Positions 1 to 21,142 of a stretch of DNA of 64,000 bases are shown here, piece after piece. The stretch is taken from positions 78,479-142,478 of the forward strand of contig JASANG010000068.1 in NCBI GenBank assembly GCA_030248215.1. Reading direction: 5' to 3'. The translations under genes and the position numbers were made by a program. A model generated the notes under the pieces. It saw nothing but the letters and a program-made list of their open reading frames with translations, was not told the DNA's origin and ran no database searches. Numbering within the stretch: the first letter of the stretch is position 1; each line of letters starts with the position of its first letter. This stretch comes from Enoplolaimus lenunculus. Its lineage: Eukaryota > Nematoda > Enoplea > Enoplida > Thoracostomopsidae.

Positions 1-44
1 TAAGAATTTACATATTATGTTAAGGAGTAAATTAAGTACTTAAA

Positions 45-394
45 ATGGCTGGGTTTTTGAAACCCTACTTATGTATGATTTCATATTTCAGTATAAGCAA
101 AGCATTTACCTAGCCAATTTATTGTTTCTAAAAGTGTAGTTCAGGCAAGTATATACTTATATACTTAAGTCAGTGATCCAATATCATACGTTACAGACTA
201 TCAGTTCAGGTGATGTGCCGCTTTAATGCGAAGCAAAATTAAGATTTTCCTAGTTATGACGCTTTTTCAAGTTTGACATTTTTATGTTTTTACTCAAAAG
301 TTTAGTATTTGTTAAGTCGACACCTTAAGCTAGTAGCACTTAAGTATAACTTTCGCAAATACATCAGTAAGACTTTGAAAACCCAACCAGCCAT
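45..394. mobile_element. MITE with ATGGCTGGGTTT termini
   Basis: Ends ATGGCTGGGTTTTTGAAACC and GAAAACCCAACCAGCCAT; ACTTAAGTA blocks near both ends. Same family at 11694-11986 and 36451-36818. Confidence 0.75.
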
Positions 395-826
395 AATTTT
401 CACGCAAATCCCTGGTTCCAATAGGAACTAAAATTTACTGGAGCAGACACAAGAACCGGAATTTAAATATTTTTCAACACCGAATTGCTGTTAGGAGTTA
501 GTAATGTACCTCAAGTAAGTTTTTAACGATATCATTTTCGTTTTCATCACTGGCACAAAGTTACTCACCAAATATTTATTGTAAACACTTAATGATTAAA
601 CTGAACTAGATGAAAACCACCAAGTTCGACTAATAATTTCGTAAATGATTAATATTATTGAAATATTTGGTACAATGCCGTAGAAATTCCAGTTCTTGCG
701 TTCTGCAATGCCGTAACAGGAACAGGAAACGAGTTTTTCGGGAAATCCGGCCGGAACAGAAATTCCGGTACAACCCTGATAAATACTTAACACGATTTCG
801 GACAGCCATAAAATGTGGCTTATGTA

Positions 827-1192
827 CAGTCACGGACAGAATTAAGTGCAACCGCGGTCGCGACCCAAACGGGGTTTGAATCGCGATCGCTAGCAGACGC
901 AATTTACTTGGACGCAAAAACCGCGACTGCGACCGCGGTTCAAACCGCGACAGCGACCGCGGTTCGAACCATGACTGCGAAGGCAATTAAAATCGCGTCT
1001 ACGTTCGCGTCTCAAACCGCGACTGCGACCGGGGTTCAAACCGCGACTGCGGACGCAATTAAAATCGCGTCTATGATCGTGTCTCAAACCGCGTTTGAGG
1101 CGCGATCGCTGAAACGCTCAGACGCGGCTACAAAACCGCAACCGCAGTGGACGCAATCGCGGTTTCTGCGCACTTAATTGTGTCCGTGACTG
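827..1192. mobile_element. CpG-rich Tc1/mariner-like MITE
   Basis: Flanked by TA (825-826, 1193-1194). Ends CAGTCACGGACAGAATTAAG and CTTAATTGTGTCCGTGACTG. The interior is a run of AACCGCGACTGCGACCGCGG-type repeats, far more GC- and CpG-rich than the surroundings. Open frames through it on both strands are a by-product. Confidence 0.8.
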
Positions 1193-1543
1193 TAGGTACG
1201 TATGACGCAATTTTTTAAAACAGCTCAGAAAAAATCTATAACCTCAATATCGAAAACGTACATATTTTGCCAAAAACGACCGATTATCTTGAACCTGTCC
1301 AGATTCTTTTTCACGCCGATCGCGTTCGATTCGCGCCAAATAGCTCTGTGTATCAGGCCTGAAAGAAATCACATTCATCGTTACCCAACGTAACATTATG
1401 TAGCCATGCCTAACCTTAAGTAGTATAATACACCTATCGAGCCATTAAATTCGATATGAAAACTCAATGCAAAAATTCCACTGTTCGTTCGGTTTCCAAT
1501 ATTTTTACAATCCAGTTTCGCGTTACTAGCCAATTCAACTTAC

Positions 1544-4452
1544 ACCGGGCCATCAACGAGATCAGTAATTCGTATAGTTGTATTAAACGTTGACGGCAGC
1601 GGTGGAAATGCATCCCCGCCTGCTGACTGGCGAGCTTCAGTACAAGTTGGCAAATTAGCAAACGCTGGAAACAAAGCGACGCTTAGAATTCGAGCTCGCG
1701 ACGAATCGATACTCAAATGAAGAACATCCGATAAGGATGATTGTGCGAGCAAACACTGAAAAAATTAAACACAAAATACAAATGTTGAAAGTAAAAATTA
1801 ACAACTCAAAATACTTAGCTAATTGAAAATTTAAAACCAACAACGATCTATCAAATATGGTATTATTGCAAATAACCAACTGGGTTTAAAAAATACAGTA
1901 AAGAACAGAGTTAAGTGCGATCAAGTTTGCGATCCAAACCACGGGTCTGATCGCCATTGACCATTGCTTGAACGCAATCGCACTCAAATACGCAATCTTT
2001 TTTACTGCGTAGATTATTAATTATTCCGTAACTGTACAAAAGTTTACATGCAATAACCAGCTAAACGCAAGCCAATGCGAAAGAAGGCAAACATGAAAAA
2101 AAAACAAGCCGCAAAGTTCACAATACCTGAAAAGCGTTTTATTGCATATCACGAACTTTTGTCGATATCAGTTTATACTTTAAACATTCCCCTAATTTAT
2201 AAACGAAAAATGCACTAAATTATAATATACTTTCACAGCCACAAAAATCTCTCAGTACATAATGCTCGTTAGTCGTTTTTCAAAACCACTTCAATGCGTA
2301 ACTCGAACGCAATATCTGTTAAATTAAATATAATAAGGCACCACAATTTATTCTTACTGCTTCGTTAAAGCTGGACACGTAACTAATTTCAGCTGGCTGT
2401 GAAGGATTATCTGCGAACACGTTGGGCAAACGAATACGATACAAGCCGTCGTTATCCATTAGTTTCTTAAAACAAGACTTACAAACACGGAGCTAAATTT
2501 AACGAAAACCACATAAATTTACACAATTACTGCTAGCAAATAATTGAAAATTATCCGTACGTTGAGGAAAACTGAATTTGGAAAATATATTCTGAAGATT
2601 CAAAGTATTTGTAGCTGATATGTGGTTAATTCTCTATATTGGCTTAAATTCAGCCTCAACAGCGAACTTATGTTTACGGTCGATTACAGATCCTACCTAA
2701 CTCTTAAGCTTATTTTAAAATCTACACTAGAATTTAAGAACGTTCAGGTCACATACGAGCCATATTCTAATTTCAACATGATACGTTACCCATATTTATT
2801 CTGATCCCGAACGAATCTTTATCGATTCTAACTACAGCTTCTACTTGATAAGTCGTTGCACCTATTGATTCTATCGTTCTATAACTGTTTATAACCAGGG
2901 ATCAACCGGATATTAATTTTACCGGGTAGCGGAACCGGATAGTACATTTTGTATCGGAACCGGAGCCAGATGTTAATTTGATATACGATCTAAATTTGTA
3001 TACTGTTGGAACTTTTCAGTCGTGCAAAAATATGTACTTATGGATTTAAGAAATTAAACTTTTGGTTTGGATTTTTCATTCGATGTCAGTGTCCATTCAT
3101 GAATTGCTCGGCGGATGTCGGATTTTGCCGAATATTAAACCGGAACCGGATATCCGGTCCATCTCTGCTTATAACCTCTATCAAATTAAATATCCCACTC
3201 ACTACAAAACAAAATCTAAACATAATCATGCCAAACTATCCAAAACCAACAATAACAGTCTAATCCTACAATACAAGGTGCATGAGCCAGAAATTATCAA
3301 ACGTATAAAGCACTCACATTAAACGCTTCAAGCTCGCCAACAGTCAAATCTTGCTTTGATTCATACATTGCTTTTTGATATCCGCCGCCACTTGAAGACG
3401 TACCAAACGACCCTGATTGACCACCGCCTACGCCAGTTGCTGCTCCATCAAAACCTGACACAACAATGATACCGCGCTCGGACCATGTCAAACCTAAAGT
3501 TACCAAAACATTCAATTTAAAATTACATCCCAACTGCGTTCGCGCTAAACTGCATCCTCGCATTTTAACTCGAGAACCCCATTAGTGACGGTTAATAAAC
3601 GCTCAACAATTCCACTCAGAGCGTATGGGAAAACTAGAACTACCAATAAAGTTAAACAAAACACACGCACAACTGGCTTCTCTAGTCACCGCATCTATTA
3701 ATGCCGCTTAGTTCGAAATCCGAAAGACCACAGCAATATTTTTACGCAAAGCGCTCTATAGGGCATGAATTCAAATATACTATACGGTAATATTATTAAG
3801 CCCACAGCTGTTGTATTTTGTATAATATTGTAAACTAAGTACTATCTACGGTTACTCGTTTTGTTTAAGCACAGCAATACTCGAGCGTGAAATGGTTTTA
3901 AACTGCTTAGCATCGTCACATTGGATTTCGAAAAGCGATAAACAGAAAATATTTACCAAAAACTCCAAAACCAAATATATATAAACTCCAATATTATTCA
4001 ATAGTAATATGAGTAGCCTAAAATCAATTTTCACGTCCAAAACGTGTAATAAATCGTTTCTGAGCAGCTGTAAACCTCGTACACAACACGCCGATTACCT
4101 TCGTCAAAACTGTGCTCTAACACCACTTTGTACTGACCATCAATGAAATCAGATTCCTAAAACAGTTTGCAGCAAACTACAAAAATACCACCGACTACAG
4201 CAAGACAGATCATGTCTGACAAAATTTATCGCCAACTTGGCAGTCTTATAATTTAGCATTCGCTACAAACTTTAGCTTCACCTCCTCGGGAAGAAAATTT
4301 TTTAATTTCCAGTTTGGTTTATCAAAGCAGACCATACAAGTGCTATACAAAAGAAAGCACTAACTTACATATGAACAACCAAAGTTCAATATGGCAACAG
4401 TAATTAGCGAACAACCAAAACCAACGCCCAGTCTATTCAGGGACGGTATCAT
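1544..4452 (-). CDS. EMC10: ER membrane protein complex subunit 10 (EMC10), 3' end not seen
   Basis: EMC10 is a lumenal/type I subunit of the ER membrane protein complex, which inserts transmembrane helices. Exons read by eye with GT-AG borders: 4369-4452, 4099-4156, 3318-3493, 2358-2465, 1544-1755; all phases close, giving about 212 residues. Exon 1 begins MIPSLNRLGVGFG and is a signal peptide ending ..FGCSY. Exon 2 has the family core YKVVLEHSFDEG, exon 3 a WSERG turn followed by a Gly/Ser-rich insert, exon 4 DGLYRIRLP and YVSSF, and exon 5 CLLAQSSLSDVLHLSID plus a loop with the second Cys. Vertebrate EMC10 is about 260 residues, so roughly the last 50, including the membrane helix, are missing. 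I could not find that exon between 1 and 1500, so it probably lies beyond the left edge. A soluble form ending soon after 1544 is possible but less likely. Confidence 0.85.
1896..2034. mobile_element. Decayed short relative of the CpG-rich MITE
   Basis: Ends CAGTAAAGAACAGAGTTAAG and TTATTCCGTAACTG with TA flanks. It has lost most CpG sites. It lies in an EMC10 intron. Confidence 0.6.
2896..3167. mobile_element. hAT-type MITE (CAGGGATC...ATCTCTG)
   Basis: Ends CAGGGATCAACCGGATATTA and GATATCCGGTCCATCTCTG; flanks tttataac and cttataac (7 of 8). It lies in an EMC10 intron. A related, more decayed element is at about 15449-15849. Confidence 0.8.
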
Positions 4453-4548
4453 AATAAATTTCAACACGATTTTATTTGATATTAATACATTTTTGCCACG
4501 CCTAAAATAATTTAGTAAAACAACAATGTTCAACTTTATGCTGAACTT

Positions 4549-4709
4549 GGCCCATGTTAAAGGGGCGTCCAAGTTTCTGGCTTGTCTATAAGAGTAGTTT
4601 TAGATTCTACATTACATTTTTTGCTTTACGCTTAGGCACTCATTTTTGCAAAGCTGACGCTTACGAAAACGCTCAATCTATTGGTACGCCTATGAAAATA
4701 ACATTGACC
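4549..4709 (+). mobile_element. GGCC MITE, family B, with 8-bp target duplication
   Basis: Flanked by CTGAACTT at 4541-4548 and 4710-4717, a perfect 8-bp duplication. Termini GGCCCATGTTAAAGGGGCGT and AAAATAACATTGACC. It ends 97 bp upstream of the EMC10 start codon. Confidence 0.85.
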
Positions 4710-4717
4710 CTGAACTT

Positions 4718-6222
4718 AGTATAGTGTTTCGAAACGCTACAACATACAGTAAAAAAGAAACAATTGCGCAAAAGTCCAGACTAGATTTCAGGAAAAACTA
4801 ATTTTTGCCACCAAAAAAAACTCAATTTTTAACATTTTGCAATTGTTTAAAATTCAGCCTTCAGCCTTGTTACCGATTTGCTGCAATTAATATTAAATTT
4901 GAAATAACGAAATTTATTCAACACCCCCCCTTGTACTGACAAAAAACATGTTGAAAATTTTCAACTTCAATAACATCTTCTTCCGTTATGATCACTGCAA
5001 ACTTACGCTTCAAGACAAATTTGTGTTTAGATTTTAATTACGACTTAAATCTGTGCTGAAAAACATCACCGTACCTATAGCTACGACGCTCTAAATTAGG
5101 CTCTCGGAAATGAACAAGGATTCTTGAATAATATTTACTTTTGAATAAATTAAACATTAACCATATCACACGCCTTTTCAGTATTAACTATTAATATTCG
5201 CCAAATATACGTAGCATCTACACTACAAAAAATGGTGAGTCAAATTGATTCTCCGAAATAGGCTCTGCGGGGCTACACCGACAGAGTCTCACTCGACTCC
5301 GCCAGAGTCAAACAAGCGACTCAGTGAGTAGAATTTGATTCTGGCGAAGCCGAATTTGACTCAGTTTGCGTAGTCCCGTAGAGCCTATTTCGGAGCGTCA
5401 ATTTGGCTCATCATTTTTTGCAGTGTATAAAGTTAAATACCAGTAAGAAGTATCGTAAAATGTTTAAACTATGTATAATCCAGTTGAAAATAAACATGTA
5501 CCGCCAAGAAAATCACAGCACAAACTCGAACTGGCACAATACCTACACTTACACTACCGAAGGCAAAATGTCGACAATGTGCATACCTTATCGATCAGGG
5601 TGTAACAGGATACCCGTTTCGTTTCCGCAAAAAATTATTCACGTTTCTACTATAGTAATATCGGAAACTCAACTATTTTTATGCTCAAAATAGATTCTAA
5701 ATCAGGTATAAATTTCTCAATATCCACTGTTTTCTTCAATTTTAAAAGCTTGGTGAACATTTGCATCCCTTAGTTGTTGTACTGGCAGAAAAATAAAACA
5801 TCTTTGAAACATTCAGCGTTCGAAATCCAATCACTTCACCGTTTCGGTTAATTTTTCAGCCCATTTCTGTTTAAGTTATTTTTACTCTTCGCTTACACCC
5901 TGCTACCGACGATTGCTTTCTAAACAGTTTCCTCTAAACGTTTTCAAAATAGTCGAAAATTAGCCTTCAAACTTAAAATTACAAGCTAGTTATATTGAAA
6001 CCAGAGTTACGTAGCAAACGTCTCGATTAATCATATTTTCTTCCAATAGCAATTTATACATCTGGCATCAGAGCGTAAAACGTATAAATTTCAGAAACTA
6101 GATCCCAAGTTATATACTCTCAAGACACCATCCAATTCATAATATAAAATAACATTAACAATATTGAATAATACACAACGGCAAGTTTGAAAAGCATACT
6201 ATACATTTATGTGCCAATGATT
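4718..6222. other. Gene-free interval between EMC10 and TBC1D23
   Basis: AT-rich sequence with one hairpin MITE (5220-5424). I see no exon-like segment. The EMC10 promoter should lie at its left edge next to the 4549-4709 MITE; 6223-6490 is probably TBC1D23 3' UTR. Confidence 0.6.
5220..5424. mobile_element. Long-hairpin MITE, family E (TA target)
   Basis: Ends CACTACAAAAAATGGTGAGT and TTTTTTGCAGTG, flanked by TA. Almost the whole element is one imperfect palindrome built on GACTCAGTTTG and GAGTCGAATTTGACTC blocks, so RNA or single-stranded DNA would fold into one long hairpin. Confidence 0.85.
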
Positions 6223-6490
6223 TTAACTCAAACCAGCTACTGCTACATTTCCTAACTTCAAAAACCTTCCAAACAATCGTACCGCAACGAATGCCTCAGA
6301 GAATTTTGCAGTCATCAGCCTACAACGCATAAGGCCTACACGCCAAACTGCAAAGCATACTATACACTTCTCAGACCTGGAGCGAACAACATAATATTTT
6401 CGGTAGATAGTTGTTTTCAACGCTATTGCTAACTGGTGATAAAAGCTACCGACGTCTGACAATACGACGTGCACCGGCTTTAGGAACCTT

Positions 6491-16070
<9,580 letters not shown>

Positions 16071-16375
16071 ATCTTATATTCAGAATTATTATAAATTACA
16101 ATTGTAAACCAATATCAGTAAAACACACATATGTACATTTATACACTATTAAAGCAGCACTCTAAAATTGGAAGTTTTTCAACGTTACTTTCGGCAGGAG
16201 AGAAATGGAACGAAATGCTTCGACAAAATTGATACTGCATGTTGAAAAGCTATATGTACTGCAAGCATTTGAAAACATTCCACTTAACAACTAAAATAAA
16301 CCGTGAGCACTCGTTTTCCAGGACAAGTGTGAACGCTGTCGGTTCTTCAAATGCAGCTGTCTCTCTCCGGATTAC

Positions 16376-16500
16376 CAGGGTTAGTAACTGCTTAGGTAAC
16401 TGATCGATTATCTTCCAAGCTGAGCATGCGCAGTTCTCTGGATTCGCTTTGAACCAATGCTGTACGATTCGTAAAATTTCATTCTGTCGGTACGAAAATC
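16376..16500 (-). other. Possible orphan exon with a death-domain-like C-terminal helix pair
   Basis: A 125-nt open segment has a clean acceptor (tgtag at 16501-16505) and a GTAATC donor, about 300 bp upstream of the TBC1D23 start codon on the same strand. It would encode about 41 residues containing EILRIVQHWFKANPENCACS and IIDQLPKQLL. The spacing of the Trp, the NP turn and the following hydrophobic heptads resembles the last two helices of a death-fold domain, but that is only pattern similarity. No partner exons were found. It could be 5' UTR, a relic, or chance. Confidence 0.25.
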
Positions 16501-17133
16501 CTACACAGGAACAAGTTATTAACGCAAAAAATATACTACGCATTCGTAGGTTACTGTAGATGGCTCGGCCAATTTCACCACATTTCAAATAAAAAACAAA
16601 AACTAACTAAAACCAAACCTAAAACCACACCTTAATCAGATACTTTGTCTAACCCTAGTCACACTTCGAACTTACCTAAATCTATGCGTGGTGGCTGAGC
16701 AGAAATGTACATAAATCTCATACGTCAGTTGTAAACAGATGTAAATGCAATATCACTATATATGTTTCTCTACAGCGGTTTTCATTGTTATTGCACCTGC
16801 ATTCGTTCTTCTTTCATGTAGACAAAAAAGAAAGCAGCTTAGACAAAAATACACACGTTTTGAGTGAATTTTATCTCACATGCAAAAAGAGTCGGTAAAT
16901 GGCGAGGCAAAAAGAAATCCAATGGAAAGAACGCAATCCATGAATGCATATTTAAAAAGTCAAACGACCATTTTTCAGTTCTTCAGCCTCATTTCTGAGC
17001 GCAGTCAAAAGATGAATTTTTACTGCTCGCACACAAGTCAAGACCATGAAACATTCTCATTTTGAATTTAGCTTCCAATATTGGAACTACACGGTCTACA
17101 CGACCACTGTTCAAAGTTTTGCAACAAGTTTAG

Positions 17134-17204
17134 AACCACGCCTGGAATCAAACCTTGGGCCTCATGTACTCGTGTCACGCAGGCTACCACTACATCATAT
17201 GGTC
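17134..17204 (-). pseudogene. tRNA-like relic or SINE head
   Basis: On the minus strand, TGATGTAGTGG (A-box-like) and GGTTTGATTCC (B box) are correctly spaced. The seven-base acceptor arms GACCATA and CGTGGTT pair at six positions counting GU. The anticodon stem pairs at four of five positions, but residue 33 is A rather than T and the D arm is weak. This looks like a decayed or SINE-derived tRNA. Confidence 0.5.
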
Positions 17205-17869
17205 ATTTGCTACAACTTCTTTGCAGGCATATGTGTCGCATGTATGGCAACCTTTTGCTTGTACTTTAAATACTGAATGCAAGTAATGAAGTCAATGTTT
17301 CCAAGCAGATTATTCCAGAAATCCATCAGAGCACGTTGATTTCTACCTAAACCAAAAAGTGTCAAGTGATGTTTACTCTTCAGAAATAAAAATCAGGTAT
17401 GTACCATACTGGAGCCGGTTATTTGAAAGCACCCTGAAAATGCTGCACAGGTTTTCTGGCACTACAAGTTCATCAATTACTACGTATTACACTGAAAAAG
17501 ACACCGTGTTCCTAGCTACAGCATTCATGATTTAAAACCATATTGAAAACTGAAACGAAAATTCACTCGTTTTTAAGCCCCAGCTTAAGCCGGCCCACGT
17601 TACTTTTAGGACGTTCACAATTCTGCTGTGTCATTATTCTAAACAACCAGCTATATCGGCAGTACAAGAATGCAAGCTTCAGAAACTTGTGGGAAGAACA
17701 CTGTTTCGGAGCGAATATTGAAACATTTACTATTCTACATCTACCTGAAACTATAAGTTTTTACAAAATCAGCAGAAGCAATAATGAGATGGCTCTTGTC
17801 ATTTAGGTAGCTGCATAATGTGTAATGAACACATCAGAATCATCAGATAATATTTGGTTTCAAAACAAG

Positions 17870-18560
17870 GTTTGATGGCCCGGGGAATGGTGATTTTGAG
17901 AAATTCGAATTCTATGTGGAAATTGCAATTTTGGGAGCAGCCTTTTGTGTTCGGGATTTCGGGCAGTTAGCATCTTGGGAATTTGGGACATTAATACCCG
18001 GAAATTGGGATTTTGAGAAGTTCGAACACAACTCGGGAAATTGGCACTATACCCCGAAATTGCTATTTTGAGCGCAACCACTTTCGCTCGTGGTTTTGGG
18101 AAATTAGGATTCTGGGAATTGGAATATTACTTGAGAAATTGCAATATTGGGAAATTGGAATATTTTACTCGGGAAATTGGTATTTTTAAAAATCCGTATT
18201 CTGCCGACAAATTGCGGCTGTGGGCGCAAACTCTTTCGCTCGGAATTTTGGGGAATTGGGATTTAGAGAAACTATGTTATTTCCATGGAAATTGGAATTT
18301 TGGGTACTTGTTGTACATACCCGGGAAGTTTGCACTCTACTCATAAATTTCGTTCTTGGGCGCAACATTTTTCGCTCGTGATTTTGGTAAATACTGATAT
18401 TATAGTCGGGAAATAGACATTATGTACCAGAAAACTGCGATTTTTGGTACAATCTTTTTCGCTCGGAATATAAAATTGGAATATTACAAGAAAACTGGAT
18501 ATTACCCGGGATGGATTTTGGGAAATTCGGATGTTGCCCACCAAAATAGGTCTTTGGGAT
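17870..18560 (+). repeat. Degenerate GGGAAATTGG repeat tract
   Basis: About 700 bp of loosely repeated GGGAAATTGGAATTTTGGG-like units, with a longer-range motif GGGCGCAA(C)..TTTCGCTCG recurring at about 18060, 18225 and 18355. Probably an old satellite. Confidence 0.7.
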
Positions 18561-19363
18561 ATAAAAATTTGGTAACCCTAAACATTACGGGTGGGGGAAT
18601 TTGTTCGTTGTAAGTACTTTAAACCGTAATTCTATTTTACGTTGCTTATATATTTTAAATGATATCCTGACAACGGCCTTCGTCGGAATGCACTGTTTGT
18701 GATATCATTTTTATTAAGGCTTAGTTGTTTGAAAGTGTATTTGAAATACAATAACAATGTTTAATTCAATTTCAATATAAACGTAAATTGCCTAGTGTAG
18801 GCATTTGGAAGGGCACAACTCCTTTGAGAACACAATAAAAGACAACTTCCCGAGATAAAACGTTTCATCCTACTGGTACATAATCAACTTTTAATTTCAG
18901 TTCTCAGGTGGGCTGCCGCCTCCTTGATCTCCCCACAATGTTAAGGTACCCTAAAGCCGGATGGAGAGCTGAGGCTCCCAAGCCCTCTGCACTAGACGGT
19001 TATATCCCAAAAGTTGTAAAGGCACAGTCAAAAACTTTGCTCAAACTATGATTTGCTTTGTGTAGAAATTGGGTGTCGACATCCCTCTGAAAACGCAATA
19101 AAAAATATTTTTATGCGAGCGAATTTTTCAAGTGCGGGGGAACAAAAAGTGCCCAATTGCCTGCAGAGGGGCTGAGCCCCCCACCTGCTTTCATCTGAAT
19201 ATGGACTCGTAAAGCCTACGCCTGAACCTAAACCTAAATACCTGAGTCCAAACCTAAACTTCTGAATAGTCTAAGTTTAAGACTCAGGTTAAGCCTAGGC
19301 TGGCGGCGTATTCATTAAGTATCTTGTAGTACTAATGGAGTCATTGTAGCCAAAAGTTTACAT

Positions 19364-19414
19364 GGATCCTTAGCTCAGTGGTTAGAGCAGTGGACTGGTA
19401 ATCCGTTTGACAAT
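19364..19414 (+). pseudogene. 5' half of a tRNA-Thr-like sequence
   Basis: GGATCCTTAGCTCAGTGGTT and AGAGCAGTGGACTGGTAATC match acceptor, D arm and anticodon arm of a tRNA with loop CTGGTAA (anticodon GGT, Thr). No T arm or 3' acceptor follows. It is a fragment or SINE head. Confidence 0.6.
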
Positions 19415-19929
19415 AACTGGTTACCCAGACGTCTGATTGAAGAACATTAGATTGAAACTAGACGCATTGTTGCGTTACTTCATACTGTAAGCTCATACGT
19501 TATATTTAGCTGAAATACTGCCCAAAATACGTATGTGAGGCGTTCCAACTTTAATAATATTGACATTGTTGTACGCGGTAGATTAATTTCTGCTGTGCTG
19601 ACGTGCGACAATGTGTTATTTGTTTTCTGTTTTATTTGGCGGTGGCACTTGTTCTCAAAACATATTCATAAAAAACTTTTCCACGACTTCGAATGTGGGA
19701 TTCGTTTTTACTTCAATAAAATCAATATCATTTCCAATGTTTACCTCAATCTTAAAGAATTCTAGAGGCCAAAATTCTTCAAGGTGCGAAAAGCTTTATT
19801 TGGAGCCGTACGTACGGATAAGTGAATTATGTCACAGCATAGGCAACTGTTTGTTTTCACATTGTCAAACACTTGCACAACGGATTACTATCGAGAAAGG
19901 ACTTGGTATACCGTCCCGTTATGATAAAA

Positions 19930-20103
19930 CGAGCGTAACAGTAGATTAAGCGTATTTCTAAGCCTAAGCCTAAGCGTTGAAGAAACGTATTCCTAAGCTT
20001 AAGCCTAAGCCTAAGCCTAAGCAAAATAATGTAATCCACAATCTAAACCTAGTTTTTTATAGACCCACCAGAAACCTGGACGCCGCTTAAAGTAACATGA
20101 GCG
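19930..20103 (-). mobile_element. GGCC/TTAGGC MITE, family B, diverged
   Basis: Left end GCGTAACAGTAGATTAAGCG and right end GCTTAAAGTAACATGAGC, with CCTAAG runs inside. Other fragments of this family are at about 28045-28119, 41150-41225 and 55795-55950. Confidence 0.7.
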
Positions 20104-20486
20104 ATATGGTGTAATTTGTATTTTTGTACTGCAAAATAAAAAAACTGTGAAAAGGACACAATTGTAGTCAATTTTGAAATGTCAGTTTTGCTCAGTTGAC
20201 AGCCTTCGAATCCTGAAGATACGTCTTTCTGTATTAATTTCAATTAATGGTTTTATTACAGCTTTTAGATTATGAATGTTTTCGTTTGCTTGAAATCATG
20301 CAAGCTAGAATTTTTACTAAAACAACCACTTAATATTTCAAATTCCAATACATCAACATATAAGGTAACGCTATTAAAACAAGATTTTAATCATAAAATT
20401 TTAGTTATTTTCACCAATAAATATTAAAAAATCAAATTTTGCCGATTTTGTATACTTCTGTTTATCGTTTTTCCCTTCCGAGACTT

Positions 20487-20996
20487 TTAACCAAACCGAA
20501 TCGCAAGTACCGGATTTTCTTTACGTTTAATATCCGGCGCATCATCATACTGTAAATACGGTGATCGTACACCGTACCGGACTGTATTTGTCGCTTCGTA
20601 TCCGCTACCAGGTAACGAGTCACTTCCATGAAAAGCAACCGCCCCAACCTTAGCGTTTGATCCACCCACACTCCATGGTGACAAAGGTCGTCCGCTACTA
20701 CCATGCGAGGAGCTTACAAACTGACCCCCACCGCCTAAAAAGTTAACCGTACCCACAGGTCGTGAAATAGTTGCTCCTCTAAAGCCAGGGAAACGTCGCT
20801 TATTTGCATTCAAGCTTGAATCGACCAATTGTATATCATTTTTGTTGCCTTCTGGATTCAATTGAATTGAACGTTGAACTAATCCAGCCGGAGCGTAGTC
20901 GTCTGTCGCCGGTTTTGACCCTGGATCCGGTACATTCTCAGGGGCCGCCATTACGACACCACTGATTGCGCAGAGTACAACTGCTAGCATCAACAT
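20487..20996 (-). CDS. Secreted one-exon protein, candidate RFamide neuropeptide precursor
   Basis: The open frame has 169 residues from ATG at 20996 to TAA at 20487-20489. Residues 1-17 (MLMLAVVLCAISGVVMA) form a textbook signal peptide with cleavage before APENVP. There is no transmembrane segment and only the signal peptide contains cysteine, as in many peptide precursors. A KRR site lies near residue 70 (NANKRRFPGFRG) and a KRK site near residue 158. The last residues are KRKENPVLAIRFG followed directly by the stop. Prohormone convertase cleavage at KRK and amidation through the final Gly would release ENPVLAIRF-amide, an RFamide-type peptide. The middle is rich in Gly, Ser and Pro. I recognise no named family. 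The function is inferred from the processing signals alone; a secreted structural protein ending in RFG by chance is the alternative. An ATTAAA motif lies about 100 nt past the stop. Confidence 0.68.
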   Translation of the reverse strand: MLMLAVVLCAISGVVMAAPENVPDPGSKPATDDYAPAGLVQRSIQLNPEGNKNDIQLVDSSLNANKRRFPGFRGATISRPVGTVNFLGGGGQFVSSSHGSSGRPLSPWSVGGSNAKVGAVAFHGSDSLPGSGYEATNTVRYGVRSPYLQYDDAPDIKRKENPVLAIRFG

Positions 20997-21058
20997 GGTG
21001 TTTTATAGCCTTAAATTTTATATTAGTTTTTACTTTGTTTCACCTAAAATTATATATA

Positions 21059-21062
21059 TATT

Positions 21063-21139
<77 letters not shown>
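21059..21139. repeat. (AT)n microsatellite, about 80 bp
   Basis: Nearly pure AT dinucleotide starting about 60 bp upstream of the start codon of the RFamide candidate. Confidence 0.98.

Positions 21140-21142
<3 letters not shown>

Larger units (their letters stand above)
16600..20400. other. Gene-free interval with relic tRNA-like and repeat sequence
   Basis: Holds two tRNA-like relics, the GGGAAATTGG tract and a family B MITE. No supported exon. Open frames here lack splice signals and coding composition. Confidence 0.6.

Noticed and set aside
815-1177. 120-residue open frame rich in Ala/Thr
   Set aside because: It lies wholly inside the CpG-rich MITE and is produced by its internal repeats; both strands are open.
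19364-19440. Functional tRNA-Thr gene
   Set aside because: Only the 5' half is tRNA-like; no T arm or 3' acceptor strand follows.
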